A DNA stretch of 64,000 nucleotides, from contig NW_004457734.1 of NCBI RefSeq assembly GCF_000203815.1, positions 1,365,295-1,429,294 of the forward strand. Direction: 5' to 3'. Both the position numbers and the translations under genes were made by a program. This stretch comes from Cavenderia fasciculata (taxonomy: Eukaryota > Evosea > Eumycetozoa > Acytosteliales > Cavenderiaceae). Below, piece by piece: positions 9,784-21,653 of the stretch. The notes under the pieces were generated by a model. That model made no database searches, had not been told where the DNA came from, and saw nothing but the letters and a program-made list of their open reading frames with translations. The first letter of the stretch is position 1. Each line of letters opens with the position of its first letter.

Positions 9784-12700
9784 TTAAATTCTTCCATCCA
9801 AACGATCCTTGAGTTTCTTGTATTTTTTGTGTTCGGATTGTTCGAGTTGTAATTCGGACATGACCTTGTTGGTCTTTTCTTGTTGTTCGGCACGTTCGGC
9901 AGTACGTTGCTTGGTCTTTTCTTGTTGAATAAACATGTTATCCTTGATGAGTTCACGGACGGCACCCTTGGATTCACGCTTCAACATCTTTTTGACTCTA
10001 CGTTGTTCGGATCTGACGTGATTTGGATCGTCACCGTGTTCGTTGAAAGTTTCCATATACTTGGGGTCAAATGCTCTCTTGGAGGTTGGTTTGAATGTCA
10101 AAAGGGTCAATGGTACACGAGTAGAAACAATCTCCTTGTTGACGTCTTCTACCAACTTTTTAACTTGTTCAATACGTTTCTTGGTCGATTCGCTGTACAC
10201 ACTGCTATCCAATCTACTAAATACTTGAGTAAACATTGACAAAATCGATGGCAACGACATCTTGTATTCACTACCTCCATATTGTTTTACATATTTTTCA
10301 ATCATATTTAATAATAAATTTAAAAAGTCAATCCTACAAAAAAAAACAAACAAATATTAATATTTGTAATCTAGATATAAAAGAATTTAAAGAAATAATA
10401 CATACTTGAATTGATTTGATTCATAATATGAAATAGTTTCTTTTTGTTTTGGATTCAATAACAAATTGAAATCAATGTTTAGAGAAGCCTCCAATTTTGA
10501 TAATTCCTTTGGATTTTGAACAGAGAGATAGTTTTCTGGTAATACTACTGTTGGAATGAGTAAAAGTGATTCAAAACTTGCCCATTGTGATTTTTGTTGT
10601 TGTTGTTGTGGTTGTGATTGTTTGGCGTTGTTGGTAGTAGTAGTAGTAGTGGTAGATTGTTGTTGTTTTGGTTGTTGATGTTGACAATAAATGGATAATA
10701 AACTTAATAATAATGATGAAATCTCTGGTGAATATCTATTACTACTTTGTAAATACTAAAATAATAAAAATAAAGAGGGTAAGGAGTATTAATACTAAAT
10801 GAAATGAGATGGTTGATTATCTTAAAGATTTGTCTACTTACGAATAAAAATATATTTGAAAGGAAAAGGGAAGAAAGCATATCGTGAGCATTTTTGAGTG
10901 GACATTGAGTTAAAAGTTGAGCCATGAGGGTAATGGTAGGGGTGACAACTTGGTGGTGAAGATCGGATGTTGGGAAAACACTGCCAATCAATTTGATAGA
11001 GAGCAATTCTGGAACGTTGGGCCAGAGTGTGATGACTGGCGAGTTTAATAATTTGATGGATTCCAAACGGGTGGTAATTCTCTTGTAACAGGTTTTGATG
11101 ACATCGGCAGCTGCTTCAGCCGAGATTTCTGGTACTTCTTGACTGATATCGAAAATATATTTACTTAGAATATCCAATTCTTTCCAATCTAATTTTTCTA
11201 CCGCAGCAGCAACGGTGGTCTCGTCAGTTGTTGTTGTTGTTGATGGTACTTGAGTGTTACATGAAGATTGAATGATAAAATAGAAACGTTTCCACAAGAT
11301 GGGGAGATAGGTCTTCATCTTTTCCTTGTTTTGTGGTTTGATAGAGACGTGATTACAAACACGGATACGAGTGTAAATCAATTCTCTTTCATCTGATGTT
11401 CTACCATACAACCAATCATTTAATTGTTCCAAATCATTTGGTACATTGAATGAATATGGAATTTCCAATTCTGCTTGTTTTTGTAATTCGATAATCTTTA
11501 ATTCTCTTTCAACTCTTTTTTGTTCAATATCTAATTCATCCTCTTCTTCAGAATCATCCTCTTCTTCTTCTTCTTCTTCATCTTCTCCTTCTTCACCCAT
11601 TTCCTTTTGAATTTCTTCATCTGAATCTAAATCTGCATCAGAATCTTCTTCTTCCTCTTCTTCTTCAGAATCTTCATCTTCATCTCCATCTTCTCCATCT
11701 TCTTCATCCTCTTCATTTTCTTCATCTTCTTCGTCATCACTTTGTTTAATACCAAATTCTTCTTCAGCAGTTGGTGGTCTATACATTGGAGCTTCACCGT
11801 TGTCCAATAGATAGTCATCATCACCAAGATCATCGGCAGTAAGGGTTAGAGCCTTTGGCTTGTTTGTCTTGTCCTTGTGTAACTTTTGCATACGCTTTTC
11901 ACGACGCTTGGCAAGTTTGTTCTTTTCTTCGTCGTCTTCGAGGATGATCTCACCTCTCATTCTCTTGAGACGGTCTTCTTCGAGTTTGGTCAACTTTTCC
12001 ATCTCTTCATTGATGATTTCCTCTTGTGTCTTTGTTCTACCAGTAGCCTTTACTCTGACATCGCCAGCCAACTCGATCATCAAAGTGTCATAGTCATCGG
12101 CCTGCACAATACCGCTAGCCTTGACACGAGCAGCCTCGATTTCCTCTGCCGTCAACTTTCTGACGTCGTCAAAGAGCGACAACAATGGATCACGTTTTGG
12201 CTTGTGTAGTCCACCCATAGCAGACACCAAATCACCTCTAATCTCGTTAAACTCGACATCCAACTGCTTTTGCATGTCCATATTGTCCATCTTTTCCTTT
12301 TGACGTTCGGCTCTGGCCAACTTTGACTTTAACATGATTTCAGCATACACCTCTTTCGATGTCTTTTTTCTTTCTGGTTGATCTCCTCCTTGTTTTTCCA
12401 AACCATTGTCGTCATCATCTACTTGGTCACCGTCGTCACCACCACCGACATAGCTGTCTGCAACATCATCATCTTCGATAAAGTCCTTTGACTTTCTCTT
12501 TCTACGTCCTGATCTTTCATCATCTTGTAATTCATCGTCTTCATCTGCAACGTAATCATCATCCTTTATGATTTCTCCCAAAGTATGACCCATATGTGTA
12601 AGTGTATCTTCTTCATCATTCAAGTTATAGAAATCTTTGTTTTTCTACAAAATAAATAAAAAGTAAGTATAACAATATTGATATTACTATCAAACTTTAA

Positions 12701-13227
12701 ACATAGACATACCATTCTTTCTTTTTGATAACGCATCAACATCTTTTCATCTTCAGTTAATGAAGCATCATTTTCACCAACACGTTGATCATTAAAACTA
12801 TTTGCTTTCTTTGATTCTTTGATATCAAATAACAATGTATTCTTTCTCTATAATGATTACATGTAATGTATTAGATAGATAGATGGAGAGAGAGTGAGTG
12901 TTAATAACTTTGTTCTACGATAGTTGTTGTTACTACTAACTCTATTTCGATACAAACCTTTTCAAAAGCATTATAACGTGATTGACCAAGAACACCAGAA
13001 TCACCTTTAGTCTTTTTGCCAAGTACTTCATGCTTGACCTTGTTTACTTTACGATCAAAAGGATTAACACTTGCAGGTTTAACTGGTTTACCTGGAGCAG
13101 CACCTTTGGTTGGTGTTGTCGTACTATTGCTGGCACTCTTATCTGTTCTAGTAAAGACACCAGGCTTTTTAGGTAGATTAGTACCTGACTTGGTCATTAC
13201 TTTATCTGCATTGCTTGGTCTGCCCAT
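9784..13227 (-). CDS. nop14: NOP14, nucleolar small-subunit processome protein
   Basis: Five exons are in phase: 13227-12958, 12847-12713, 12644-10842, 10755-10406 and 10333-9784. They give 1,035 residues. The N-terminus carries the family block NPFDRKVNKVKHEVLGKK, then RKNTLLFDIKESKK and LNDEEDTLTHMGHTLG, as in NOP14 of yeast and humans. Long Glu/Asp tracts occupy the middle. The C-terminus has the basic RRVKKMLKRESKGAVRELI motif typical of the family. NOP14 works in the nucleolus, in early 18S rRNA processing and 40S assembly. A Gln/Thr-rich insertion in exon 4 (10600-10690) is a lineage-specific low-complexity addition. The gene is divergent from thymidine kinase. Confidence 0.95.
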
Positions 13228-13611
13228 GATGTTTCTCTAACTTTTTATATAATATATATAATAGGGAGTAGCAACAAGATAGATAGATAGAGAAAGTAGT
13301 GAGATGTAATATTACACTCGTTCGGTTTTCGTGACAGAAAAAAAATAAAATAAAGAAATTTAATTTTGGTTGAGAGAGAGACCAAACCTACAGTAAGTAA
13401 GTAAATATAACTTTTAAAGAAGGATATGATATCAACTATATATATATGTTTTGAATAATCATTCTTTTTTTATATATTTTATTGATAAATAATAAAAAAT
13501 GTATGTGCTCCCCAAAAAAAATGAAAAGGAGAACGAACCATTAATATTATTTCATTCAAATTTTTAAGTGATGGTTCATTATTCAATAATATCAATATAT
13601 ATATATATATA

Positions 13612-13642
<31 letters not shown>

Positions 13643-13879
13643 CTTATAAATGATAATTATGAAGATACAAAGATTGTCTAATCAGATCAGACATTCGAAT
13701 ACTTGGAAAAATTAAAGTGTTCAGTTGGAGTCGAACGAAATTGCAGATTTATATTTCAAGCTGCTAAAGTTATAGTAGTCATTCATCTTACTTACTTGTG
13801 TCTGTCTGTATATTTATATATATATATATATGCAAAGCTAAGAATTAATACGATTGTGTAAAATCATTATCGGAGGAAT
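13228..13879. other. Divergent promoter region, NOP14 / thymidine kinase
   Basis: This AT-rich spacer contains an AT tract (13594-13613) running into TAT units (to about 13640), and a second AT tract near 13813-13831. No gene is seen. Confidence 0.6.
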
Positions 13880-14686
13880 ATGTTTAAGAACGTAGTTGGT
13901 AAAATAGGAAAGATACAAGTTATCTATGGCCCGATGTTTAGTGGCAAGACTACTGAACTCATTCGTCGAATCAAGAGGTTCAATCTTACCAATCAAAAGT
14001 GTCTCCTCATTAAATACAGTAAAGATACAAGATACAATGAGATAGACCGTAGTCTTTTATATACACACGACAAGTATGTATCATGTGACAATGTTGACAA
14101 CAACAACTCAGTACTAAAAGACTAACTAGATAGACGTCATTGTTATGTTGTTGTTGTTGTTGTATAGACAAAATTATCAAGCATTCCCATGTTCAGTGTT
14201 GGAAGAAGCAAAGGATAAAGCACTTGATTACGATGTAATCGGTATTGATGAAGGTCAATTTGTATGTTAAACAAACACACTGTTAATTACCTATTATAAC
14301 ACTAACTAAAAAGGGTTTGTTATGATTTCTAGTTTCAAGATATAGTTCCATTTAGTGAAGATCTTGCTAATCGAGGCAAGACTGTCATTGTTGCAGCACT
14401 TGATGGTACATTCCAAAGAAAACCCTTTGGGACTGTACTCGAGTTGGTCCCAAAGGCAGAGAGCATTACAAAGCTTACAGCGGTTTGCATGCAATGCTTC
14501 AAAGATGCACCATTCACCAAAAGAATCGTTCCTGATGAAACGGTTGAACTCATTGGAGGAGCCGATAAATATATATCAGTTTGTAGAGAATGTTATCATG
14601 CTGAAGATATTAATTTAAATCAAAATCAAAATCAAAATAATAATAATAGAAATAATAATAATAGTAATAATAGTAATAAGGTTTAA
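13880..14686 (+). CDS. Thymidine kinase (TK1 type)
   Basis: Exons 13880-14073, 14168-14261 and 14333-14686 join in phase to give 213 residues. The P-loop is [14 protein letters not shown] and the Walker B-like segment is [12 protein letters not shown]. The lasso contains the zinc-binding pairs CMQC and CREC, and TKRIV follows the first pair. All are diagnostic of the TK1 class rather than the mitochondrial TK2 class. The enzyme phosphorylates thymidine to dTMP in the cytosol for nucleotide salvage. The C-terminal tail is an Asn/Gln-rich extension of about 30 residues beyond the fold and is probably disordered. Confidence 0.95.
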
Positions 14687-14813
14687 AACGAAAAGAATAT
14701 ATAATAATATACAGATATATATATATAATATTATCAATTATTTGTACATAATACAAAACACAAACATGGCAAAAAGGTATAATTATACCTTTTTTTAAAA
14801 TGGTTATTTTTAA

Positions 14814-16109
14814 TTAATTTGTTGCAACCTTTAACAACATATGATTGTATTGGGTTCGTAAAGTATCAAGATTGGAATAGACAGCTTTGGTTGTATCCAT
14901 TTCACAATCATTGCCGTTAATATCCAACCTGTCAATTGGAAATATTGGTGGAAAACAACTGCTATCACCTCGATAGTTATTATAATAGTTTGAATTGGAG
15001 AAATCATTTTTTGGTTGATGAGACATTCTTGTATAGGTTTCACCTCCTCCTCCCATATTTTGACCAGCCTCCAACGATGCAGGTACGATTCCATAAGTTA
15101 GGATAAGGCTCAACTCTACAAACAATTTGTTGATTTGTTGGATACCAATCTCTTGGATCTTGTTGTAATTGAGGTTTAGCGAAACTTGGTTTCTTCTCAA
15201 CCGATTATAAAATAGGAAATGTAATAATTGATAGGATCCATCTTGTATCCAATTAAATGATAAATCCATAATTTTAATTTTTTGGTTATACTAAAAAGAA
15301 TCAAATGGGAAGGAAATATGTTAGAATGCATGTATCCCTGCTATTATAATTAGTTTGTAGATTAGTTCAATATTTACCTTGAAAACTTCTTTTAAATATA
15401 CTACACTATCTTTACCAATATTATTACCACTTAGGTTGATAGACTCTAATGATTGATTGTTGACCAATGCCATCATTAACATTTTGGTTCCATTATCGTT
15501 TAGTTTGTTGTTGGAGATGTCCAACTCTACCAAATTGCATAGTCGAGAGCTCAAGTACTTGGATAATCTTCTTGCTCCTTGTACTCCAATATTGTTACCT
15601 GCCAGCACCAATTTAAGACCCTTTCCAATACCTTCACCATTGTTGTTATTTACAATCAATGGTTTTAATGATTTGATAGAATTGGAACCAAGATTATTTT
15701 TTGACAAATTAATGGTTGAAATAAACTTGTAGGAACACAACATTGGTGTTATATTTTTAATATTATCATCATTTAAACCAAAACAAAGTTGTATTACTTT
15801 TAATCTACAAAGTATTGGTAAATAGTTATTTTGATTATTCTTTTGATTATTTTGATTATTTTGATTATTATTTTGAATATTTTGATTTGTTAAATGATTT
15901 AATGATTTTATAGTTTTAATGATATTTTGGTTGCCTTTAAAAGTTTGGAATATTCGGATACTGGTGACCATACATTCAACCAATTCTTTCCATTTTTTGC
16001 AAACCAATGATAACTTGATCAAATCATCGATTTCTTGGACTGTTACTATTTGATCTTTGATTATATATTCAAAGATATTATTGTATAATTCGATAGGTAG
16101 AAATTCCAT
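14814..16109 (-). CDS. F-box-like leucine-rich-repeat protein
   Basis: Exons 16109-15378 and 15290-14814 join in phase (GTAAAT donor, TTTTTAG acceptor) to give 402 residues. The N-terminus, LPIELYNNIFEYI followed by LSLVCKKWKELV, is a typical F-box. A run of Asn/Gln follows. Then come repeats of the ribonuclease-inhibitor type: TINLSKNNLGSNSIKSL, LVLAGNNIGVQGARRL, LVELDISNNKLNDNGTKML, SINLSGNNIGKDSVVYL, MDLSFNWIQDGS and LNLNYNKIQEIG. The last 90 residues are unstructured. F-box/LRR proteins usually choose substrates for SCF ubiquitin ligases; the substrate is unknown. The gene is convergent with thymidine kinase at 127 bp. Confidence 0.85.
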
Positions 16110-16165
16110 AGATTAAAAAATAAAAAAAGAAAGGTTTTGTTTTTTTGTAGACTAGACTTGATAAC

Positions 16166-16196
<31 letters not shown>

Positions 16197-17389
16197 TAAT
16201 AATATTTAATTGGGTAAAGTAGTAGTTTGTGTAAAGAGGTATTTAGGTAGGATGATGAATCAAAACCACAACAACAATTTGACCAAAAATAGTCAAATTC
16301 AACTATTGAATAGATAGACACTCCTCAACACATTATAATAGCACCCATATCAACGATTGATTGATTGATGAAGTTAATTGGTTTATCATCAGATTTACCC
16401 AATTAACATGTATACACACCACCCCCGGATCACCGAAATCATTAAAACAAACTCACACCCACCACCACCACCACTCACAACCCACAATTGTATCATAATA
16501 TGCGACGACGATACAGAGATCAACCAATCAATCACACCTGCTTAGGATACTCTCCCCCTCTTTTTTTGATTTCATTTTACATCAAGGGTGTGTTCCTCCT
16601 CCCAACACTTTCATTAAGGGCTTTTCCCAACTTTCTTTAAAGTAAATGATCTTACCCTTACCATCAAACAACACTCACATGATCAAACAACATGTGTTGT
16701 TGATGTTCTTTTTTTTTAAATCTTGATGACTGTGGGGGTTGGAGTGGAAGATGACAGAAATCGCTCCCACCTCTATTTTAGAACATTTTTGAAAAAGAAC
16801 GAAGAGATTAAGGTCTCTTCCTTGGGTTGCATTCATTGGCATTGCGATTTTTTGTTTAAAATTAATTTTTGTTCAATTCTTGTGTGCTTCTTTGTTCCGC
16901 ATCCTATAGTTCGATCACATTCTTAAGAACCAACACTGTGATTCATCAGCGCGCTCGGAACTAGAACATATTATTATATTTATTTATATCTTTATTGTAA
17001 CATCACTATCACTCTCTCACTAACTATAAATTTGTAGATTTTTAAAACACTGTTAACCACCCATCACCCATATATATTTATATATAAACACACACTTTCA
17101 TCATCATTCTTTTTCAATACCAATACTATCTGTCCACACTCACTCACTCACTCACTCACTATCATTGTGATATAATATTTAAATATATTGTACATATAAA
17201 TACTTTATTCTAGTTTGACGTCAATTGTATTGTATTGAATTGTATCGTATTGTTGTTTCAAACAATCACTCTTTTTTTTTATTTTTTTTATTATTCTAGT
17301 ATCAAAAAGTAAATAGAAATAGTAATAGTTATTTATAATAAATAAAATAAACAGTTTCATCATCATCAAAAAACTAAAAAGATATAAAG
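16110..17389. other. Intergenic, divergent promoter region
   Basis: This 1.3 kb lies between the starts of the F-box/LRR and ADGF genes. It contains an AT tract (16167-16190), a CCCCC/ACC-rich stretch near 16420-16475 and ACTC repeats at 17138-17160. No gene is supported. Confidence 0.6.
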
Positions 17390-19155
17390 ATGACAACTGT
17401 AATCACAAAAATATTGTTAATATCCATGTTGATATGTTCGCTCATTGTTTGTGCAACCTATTCATCAGCTGTTAGAATCAATCATCACCAACAATCAACA
17501 ACCGTTAAACCATCCTCCTATCAAAAGAGAGGAGGTAGTTCTCCTTCTTCTTCTTCTTCTTCAACAGACTCTTATTCATCATCTGACAGTGGTAGTAGTG
17601 CCGATGAACCAGGTATTAAGGAATACTTGGAACTAAGACAAAAACTAGTTGACCAAGAAAACAAAATCAAAGATGGATCATTTATCCATTTGAATGATAA
17701 TGAAATCAAAGCAAACCAAATATTCTCACAAATCCTTCAATATGAAGAATTGTCACTTTCCAACAACGATCCATCAGGAATTAACTTTTTACAAGTATGT
17801 ATAAACAAACAAATATAAAGATATTGATTGATTGATATGAACTATGACTAACTTATTATTATTATCATTTTTAGGCAATTAATAATATTTCAGAAACTCA
17901 AGTTTACCAAATTATAAAGAAAATGCCAAAAGGATCAATTTTACATCTTCATCAAGACAGTTCAGCAACCTATGATTATTTGATTTCGGTTGGAACGTAT
18001 ATGCCAAATTGTTACTTGTATGTTGGTCAAAACAATGCAGCTACACCGTTTGGTTCGTTTTACTTTTATGCACAACAACCAAGTGATCCAAACTGGAAGC
18101 TTGTCGCCACACTCCGTAGTCAGGCCAGCAACGTCACTGAATTTGACGCCACCCTTTTGGGAAGCCTCACTCTCTTTGGCTTGGACTATGGCAACTACAT
18201 TTCATTGTGGGACAAGTTTGATGTGATCTTTGCACGTGTGGCCGGTCTCGTCACCTACACACCCATCACAATGGGCTACATGTCGCATTTGGTCAACCAA
18301 ACCTTTGAGGACAATGTACAACATTTGGAACTTAGAAAGTGTTTTGGCAGCTTTTACGATTTGTCTGGCACCGCCTACAACAACACTTGGTTCATGACCC
18401 AACTCGCCGAGTTGGTCGAGCAGGTACGAGTCGACTACAACGCACCAGAGTTTGCCATCAAGATTATTGGATGTGATGGAAGACACTCGTCACGTGAAGT
18501 TGTCTTTGAGCACATGAAAGAGTCGCTCGAGCTACGTAACCAATTCCCAGAGACTTTTATTGGATATGATTTGGTGGGACCAGAAGATGAAGGTTACCCA
18601 TTGATCTACTTCCTCGAAGAGTTTGCCGAGCTCCAAGAAATGAGCAAGTACACTCAATACCCACTCGAGTACTACTTCCACGCTGGCGAGACTATCCTCT
18701 ACAACAACACCAATCTCTACGATGCCATCCTTCTCAAATCAGTTAGAATTGGTCATGGTCTCCAACTCACCAAACACCCACTCCTCATGGACCTAGTCAA
18801 ACAAAACAATATTGGCATTGAAGTGTGTCCAATCTCGAATCAAGTGCTTGAATTCGTCGCCAACTTTAGAGCCCACCCTGCATTTGCTCTTTTCAACGAA
18901 GGTCTTCCCATCACCATCAACAACGATGATCCTGCCATCTATGGGTACTCTGGCATCAGTTTTGATTTCTACGAAGTCACCGTCGGATGGGGATTGAATA
19001 TTCAACAATTAAAACAACTTGCCATCAACTCTCTTGCCTATAGTACCTATTTCGACGATCAAGAAAAGAATGCTACCATCACTGCTTGGGAATCTAAATG
19101 GGAAGATTTCATTAATTGGTTAATTACTCTTACTCCACCAACTTTCAACAAATAA
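17390..19155 (+). CDS. Secreted adenosine deaminase, ADGF/CECR1 type
   Basis: Exons 17390-17794 and 17875-19155 join in phase to give 561 residues. An N-terminal hydrophobic segment (residues 6-26, ILLISMLICSLIVC) is a signal peptide or anchor. A Ser-rich linker follows, then the ADGF N-terminal helix region. The deaminase barrel carries the metal and catalytic motifs GSILHLHQD, HAGET (catalytic Glu), RIGHGL and INNDDP. This motif set belongs to the secreted ADA2/CECR1 branch. Several N-x-S/T sequons fit an extracellular enzyme. It would convert extracellular adenosine to inosine; adenosine affects cell patterning in dictyostelid aggregates, so the enzyme may shape that signal (inference). 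Codon use is GC-richer in exon 2 than in neighbours, as in well-expressed genes. Confidence 0.93.
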
Positions 19156-19321
19156 AAAATAAATAAAACAAACAAACAAAAATCATAACAATAATAATAA
19201 CTCGACACGAACAATCAAATCATAATGGATGATGATTAAATAAATTATCACAAATTGTGTATTATAATGTTATACTTTAAATATTAATATTTATTATGTT
19301 ATATTCTGTCTGTCTGTTGAT

Positions 19322-21653
19322 TTATTTGGTTGCAAATAATCCTTTCTTTTTTTGTCTGTTTAAAGTTAAACCTCCATAGATTTTGTTTAAAGTTGAAAAT
19401 ATTTCTTTAAATGATGGTCTCTTTTTTGCTTTATCAATCCAACATGCCCTAAAGTTAAATTAAAAGAAAGTATAGTTAATATATATGTGTTATTTATCTA
19501 TTTATATATATTTTAATTTTTATCTATTTACTTTATCAATTTAGAAAAATCAGAAGGACAATCATTTGGGATAGGAGGTCTTTCACCTTTAGTAACCATT
19601 AAAGGTATACTCCAACTATTTACATTTTCATAGGGATCTCTTCGACAGTAGATTTCCCATAAAACAATACCAAACGAGTAGACATCGCAAGCTTCAGTGT
19701 ATGGTTCGTTTCTAAATACCTCTGGTGCCATCCAACAAGATGTACCAAGATTAAGAGTCATCTGTTTGGACAAATCAATTGCACGACTTGTACCAAAATC
19801 GATCACCTTTCCACGCATATCTTCGGTGACCAACACATTACCACTCTTTAAATCTCTATGAATGACACCCATCGAATGAAGGTATTTCATTGCATTGGCA
19901 ATATCCAATGCCATCGATATTTGTTGAGCATAGCTCATCTCGTACTCCTTGTTTAACAATATATCTCTTAAACTACCAGCTTTAATCAATTCAGAAACAT
20001 GGAATAAATAATTGGTCTTTTCAGTATTTGCTCCATAAAATTCTGTAAAACATTCATGTTCCAATAAACTAAAAAGAAAAAGAAAAAGAAAAAGTTAATA
20101 TAAATATATTTCCATCTTTCTCTTTTTCTATCAATCTTTTTTTCTTTCTTTACCTCATAATTGAAACTTCTCTATCAAATTCTTCTCTACTAAAACATAA
20201 ATTATCGGTACTGTAAACTTTGATTGCAACATCTCTACATTTGTATTTTCCTTTATAGACCTTTCCAGATGCACCTGATGCCATGACATCACCCCATTCT
20301 ATTTCAGATTTCTTGATTTCATTGTGTACTCTAACCTTGTTGTTTAGTACATTGTTTAGGATATCTTCAAATGATTGTGTTCTGAGCAAGTCGTTGATTG
20401 TCTTGCCATTGATAACTGGAATATGCTTTTCAATGGGTGGTTTGTCGTCGTCTTTGTTCTTTTGGCCACCTGGTGTTGTCAGACTACCAGACGAACTATT
20501 ACTCGAAAGCAAAGAACCTGTGGAAGAGGTTGGTGATAGAGATGGTGAGGCAGCTGCTGAAATGTCACCCGACAAACGAAGTGTGTTACCAAACATGTGT
20601 GGTAGAGACATTGTTGCTCCTCCACTATTATTAGGTGTATTGACAATATATATGAAATTGTGCGATGCGATACCTGGAGACATAGTATTGATTCCTCCTA
20701 TTCCTACTCCTGATTGATGTGATGGGATATGTACAACGTTGGTGCCATCTGGCAATTCGACATTTTGACCACCGACATTGATGACAGTGGTACTTGAACG
20801 CTTTTCATGTGGTGGTGTGGTAGGTGGTGACGTATGGTTGCTATAGAGCTCGGGTGCAGAATGAACTTGCACGTTGGGTACGGTAAAATGTGATGTTGGT
20901 TGTGGTATTGGATTGGCTGGAATATTAACAAATGAGTTGACGTAGGGTGGCGTAGATGATGATGAAGATGAAGAGGATGATGAAGATGAAGAATTGGAAA
21001 CGAGTGAATCGGTGGATGGATAAGATGGAGGTGGACGTAATGGATTTATGATATTATGTGATGTAGCACGAACCAATTCAGATGGTGGCATAGGTGCTCC
21101 AGATGCAGGTGGTGTAGTTGGTGGTGATACTCTTTGTCCATTATTAATACTATTATTACTGTTACTATTACTACTACTATTATGATTATGATTATGAGTT
21201 GTATTATTTACACTATTATTTCCATTTGCATCACATTTATCACAAACAAAATTGCCTCCAATATAAAAAAATCCTCCTTTGATTGCTGTCTTGCAATAAT
21301 GACAACTAAAACAATCGGTATGATATGTTTTTCCTCTTACATTGACAAGAGTTGTTTGGATTGGTAGTAGACACTTGTCACACTTTTTGGCAAACAACTC
21401 TGTCTCACATGGATCACAATAAAGTTTACCATCTTTAAAGAAAAAACTTTCCAATGATACTCCACATTTACTACATTGAAAACATTCCTAAAAATATTTT
21501 TAAAATCAACATCTTAGTATCCAACATTATATAATGTTTTATCAAATTCCAAAAAAGTAGATAGATGCATACCTCATGGAATAATCTACCCTTTGCTCTA
21601 ATTCTTGAAGCTTTAATTGGGAGATTGCAAACTGCGCATGGTTCGGCTGACAT
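19322..21653 (-). CDS. Double-LIM-domain TKL-family protein kinase
   Basis: Exons 21653-21573, 21487-20154, 20068-19532 and 19448-19322 join in phase to give 692 residues. Two LIM zinc fingers lie at residues 6-56 (CAVC...HEECFQCSKC...CDPC) and 65-117 (CDKC...HTDCFSCHYC...CDKC). A disordered Ser/Pro/Asn linker of about 250 residues follows. The kinase domain has GASGKVYKG, VAIKVY, HRDLKSGN, DFGTSRAI and WMAPEVF, all intact. Kinases with this layout occur in dictyostelids and resemble LIM kinases, which act on actin dynamics through cofilin; no PDZ domain is present. The gene is convergent with ADGF at about 166 bp. Confidence 0.93.

Noticed and set aside
13700-13760. GAGTCGAAC string suggesting a tRNA T-arm
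   Set aside because: No acceptor, D or anticodon stem can be drawn around it.
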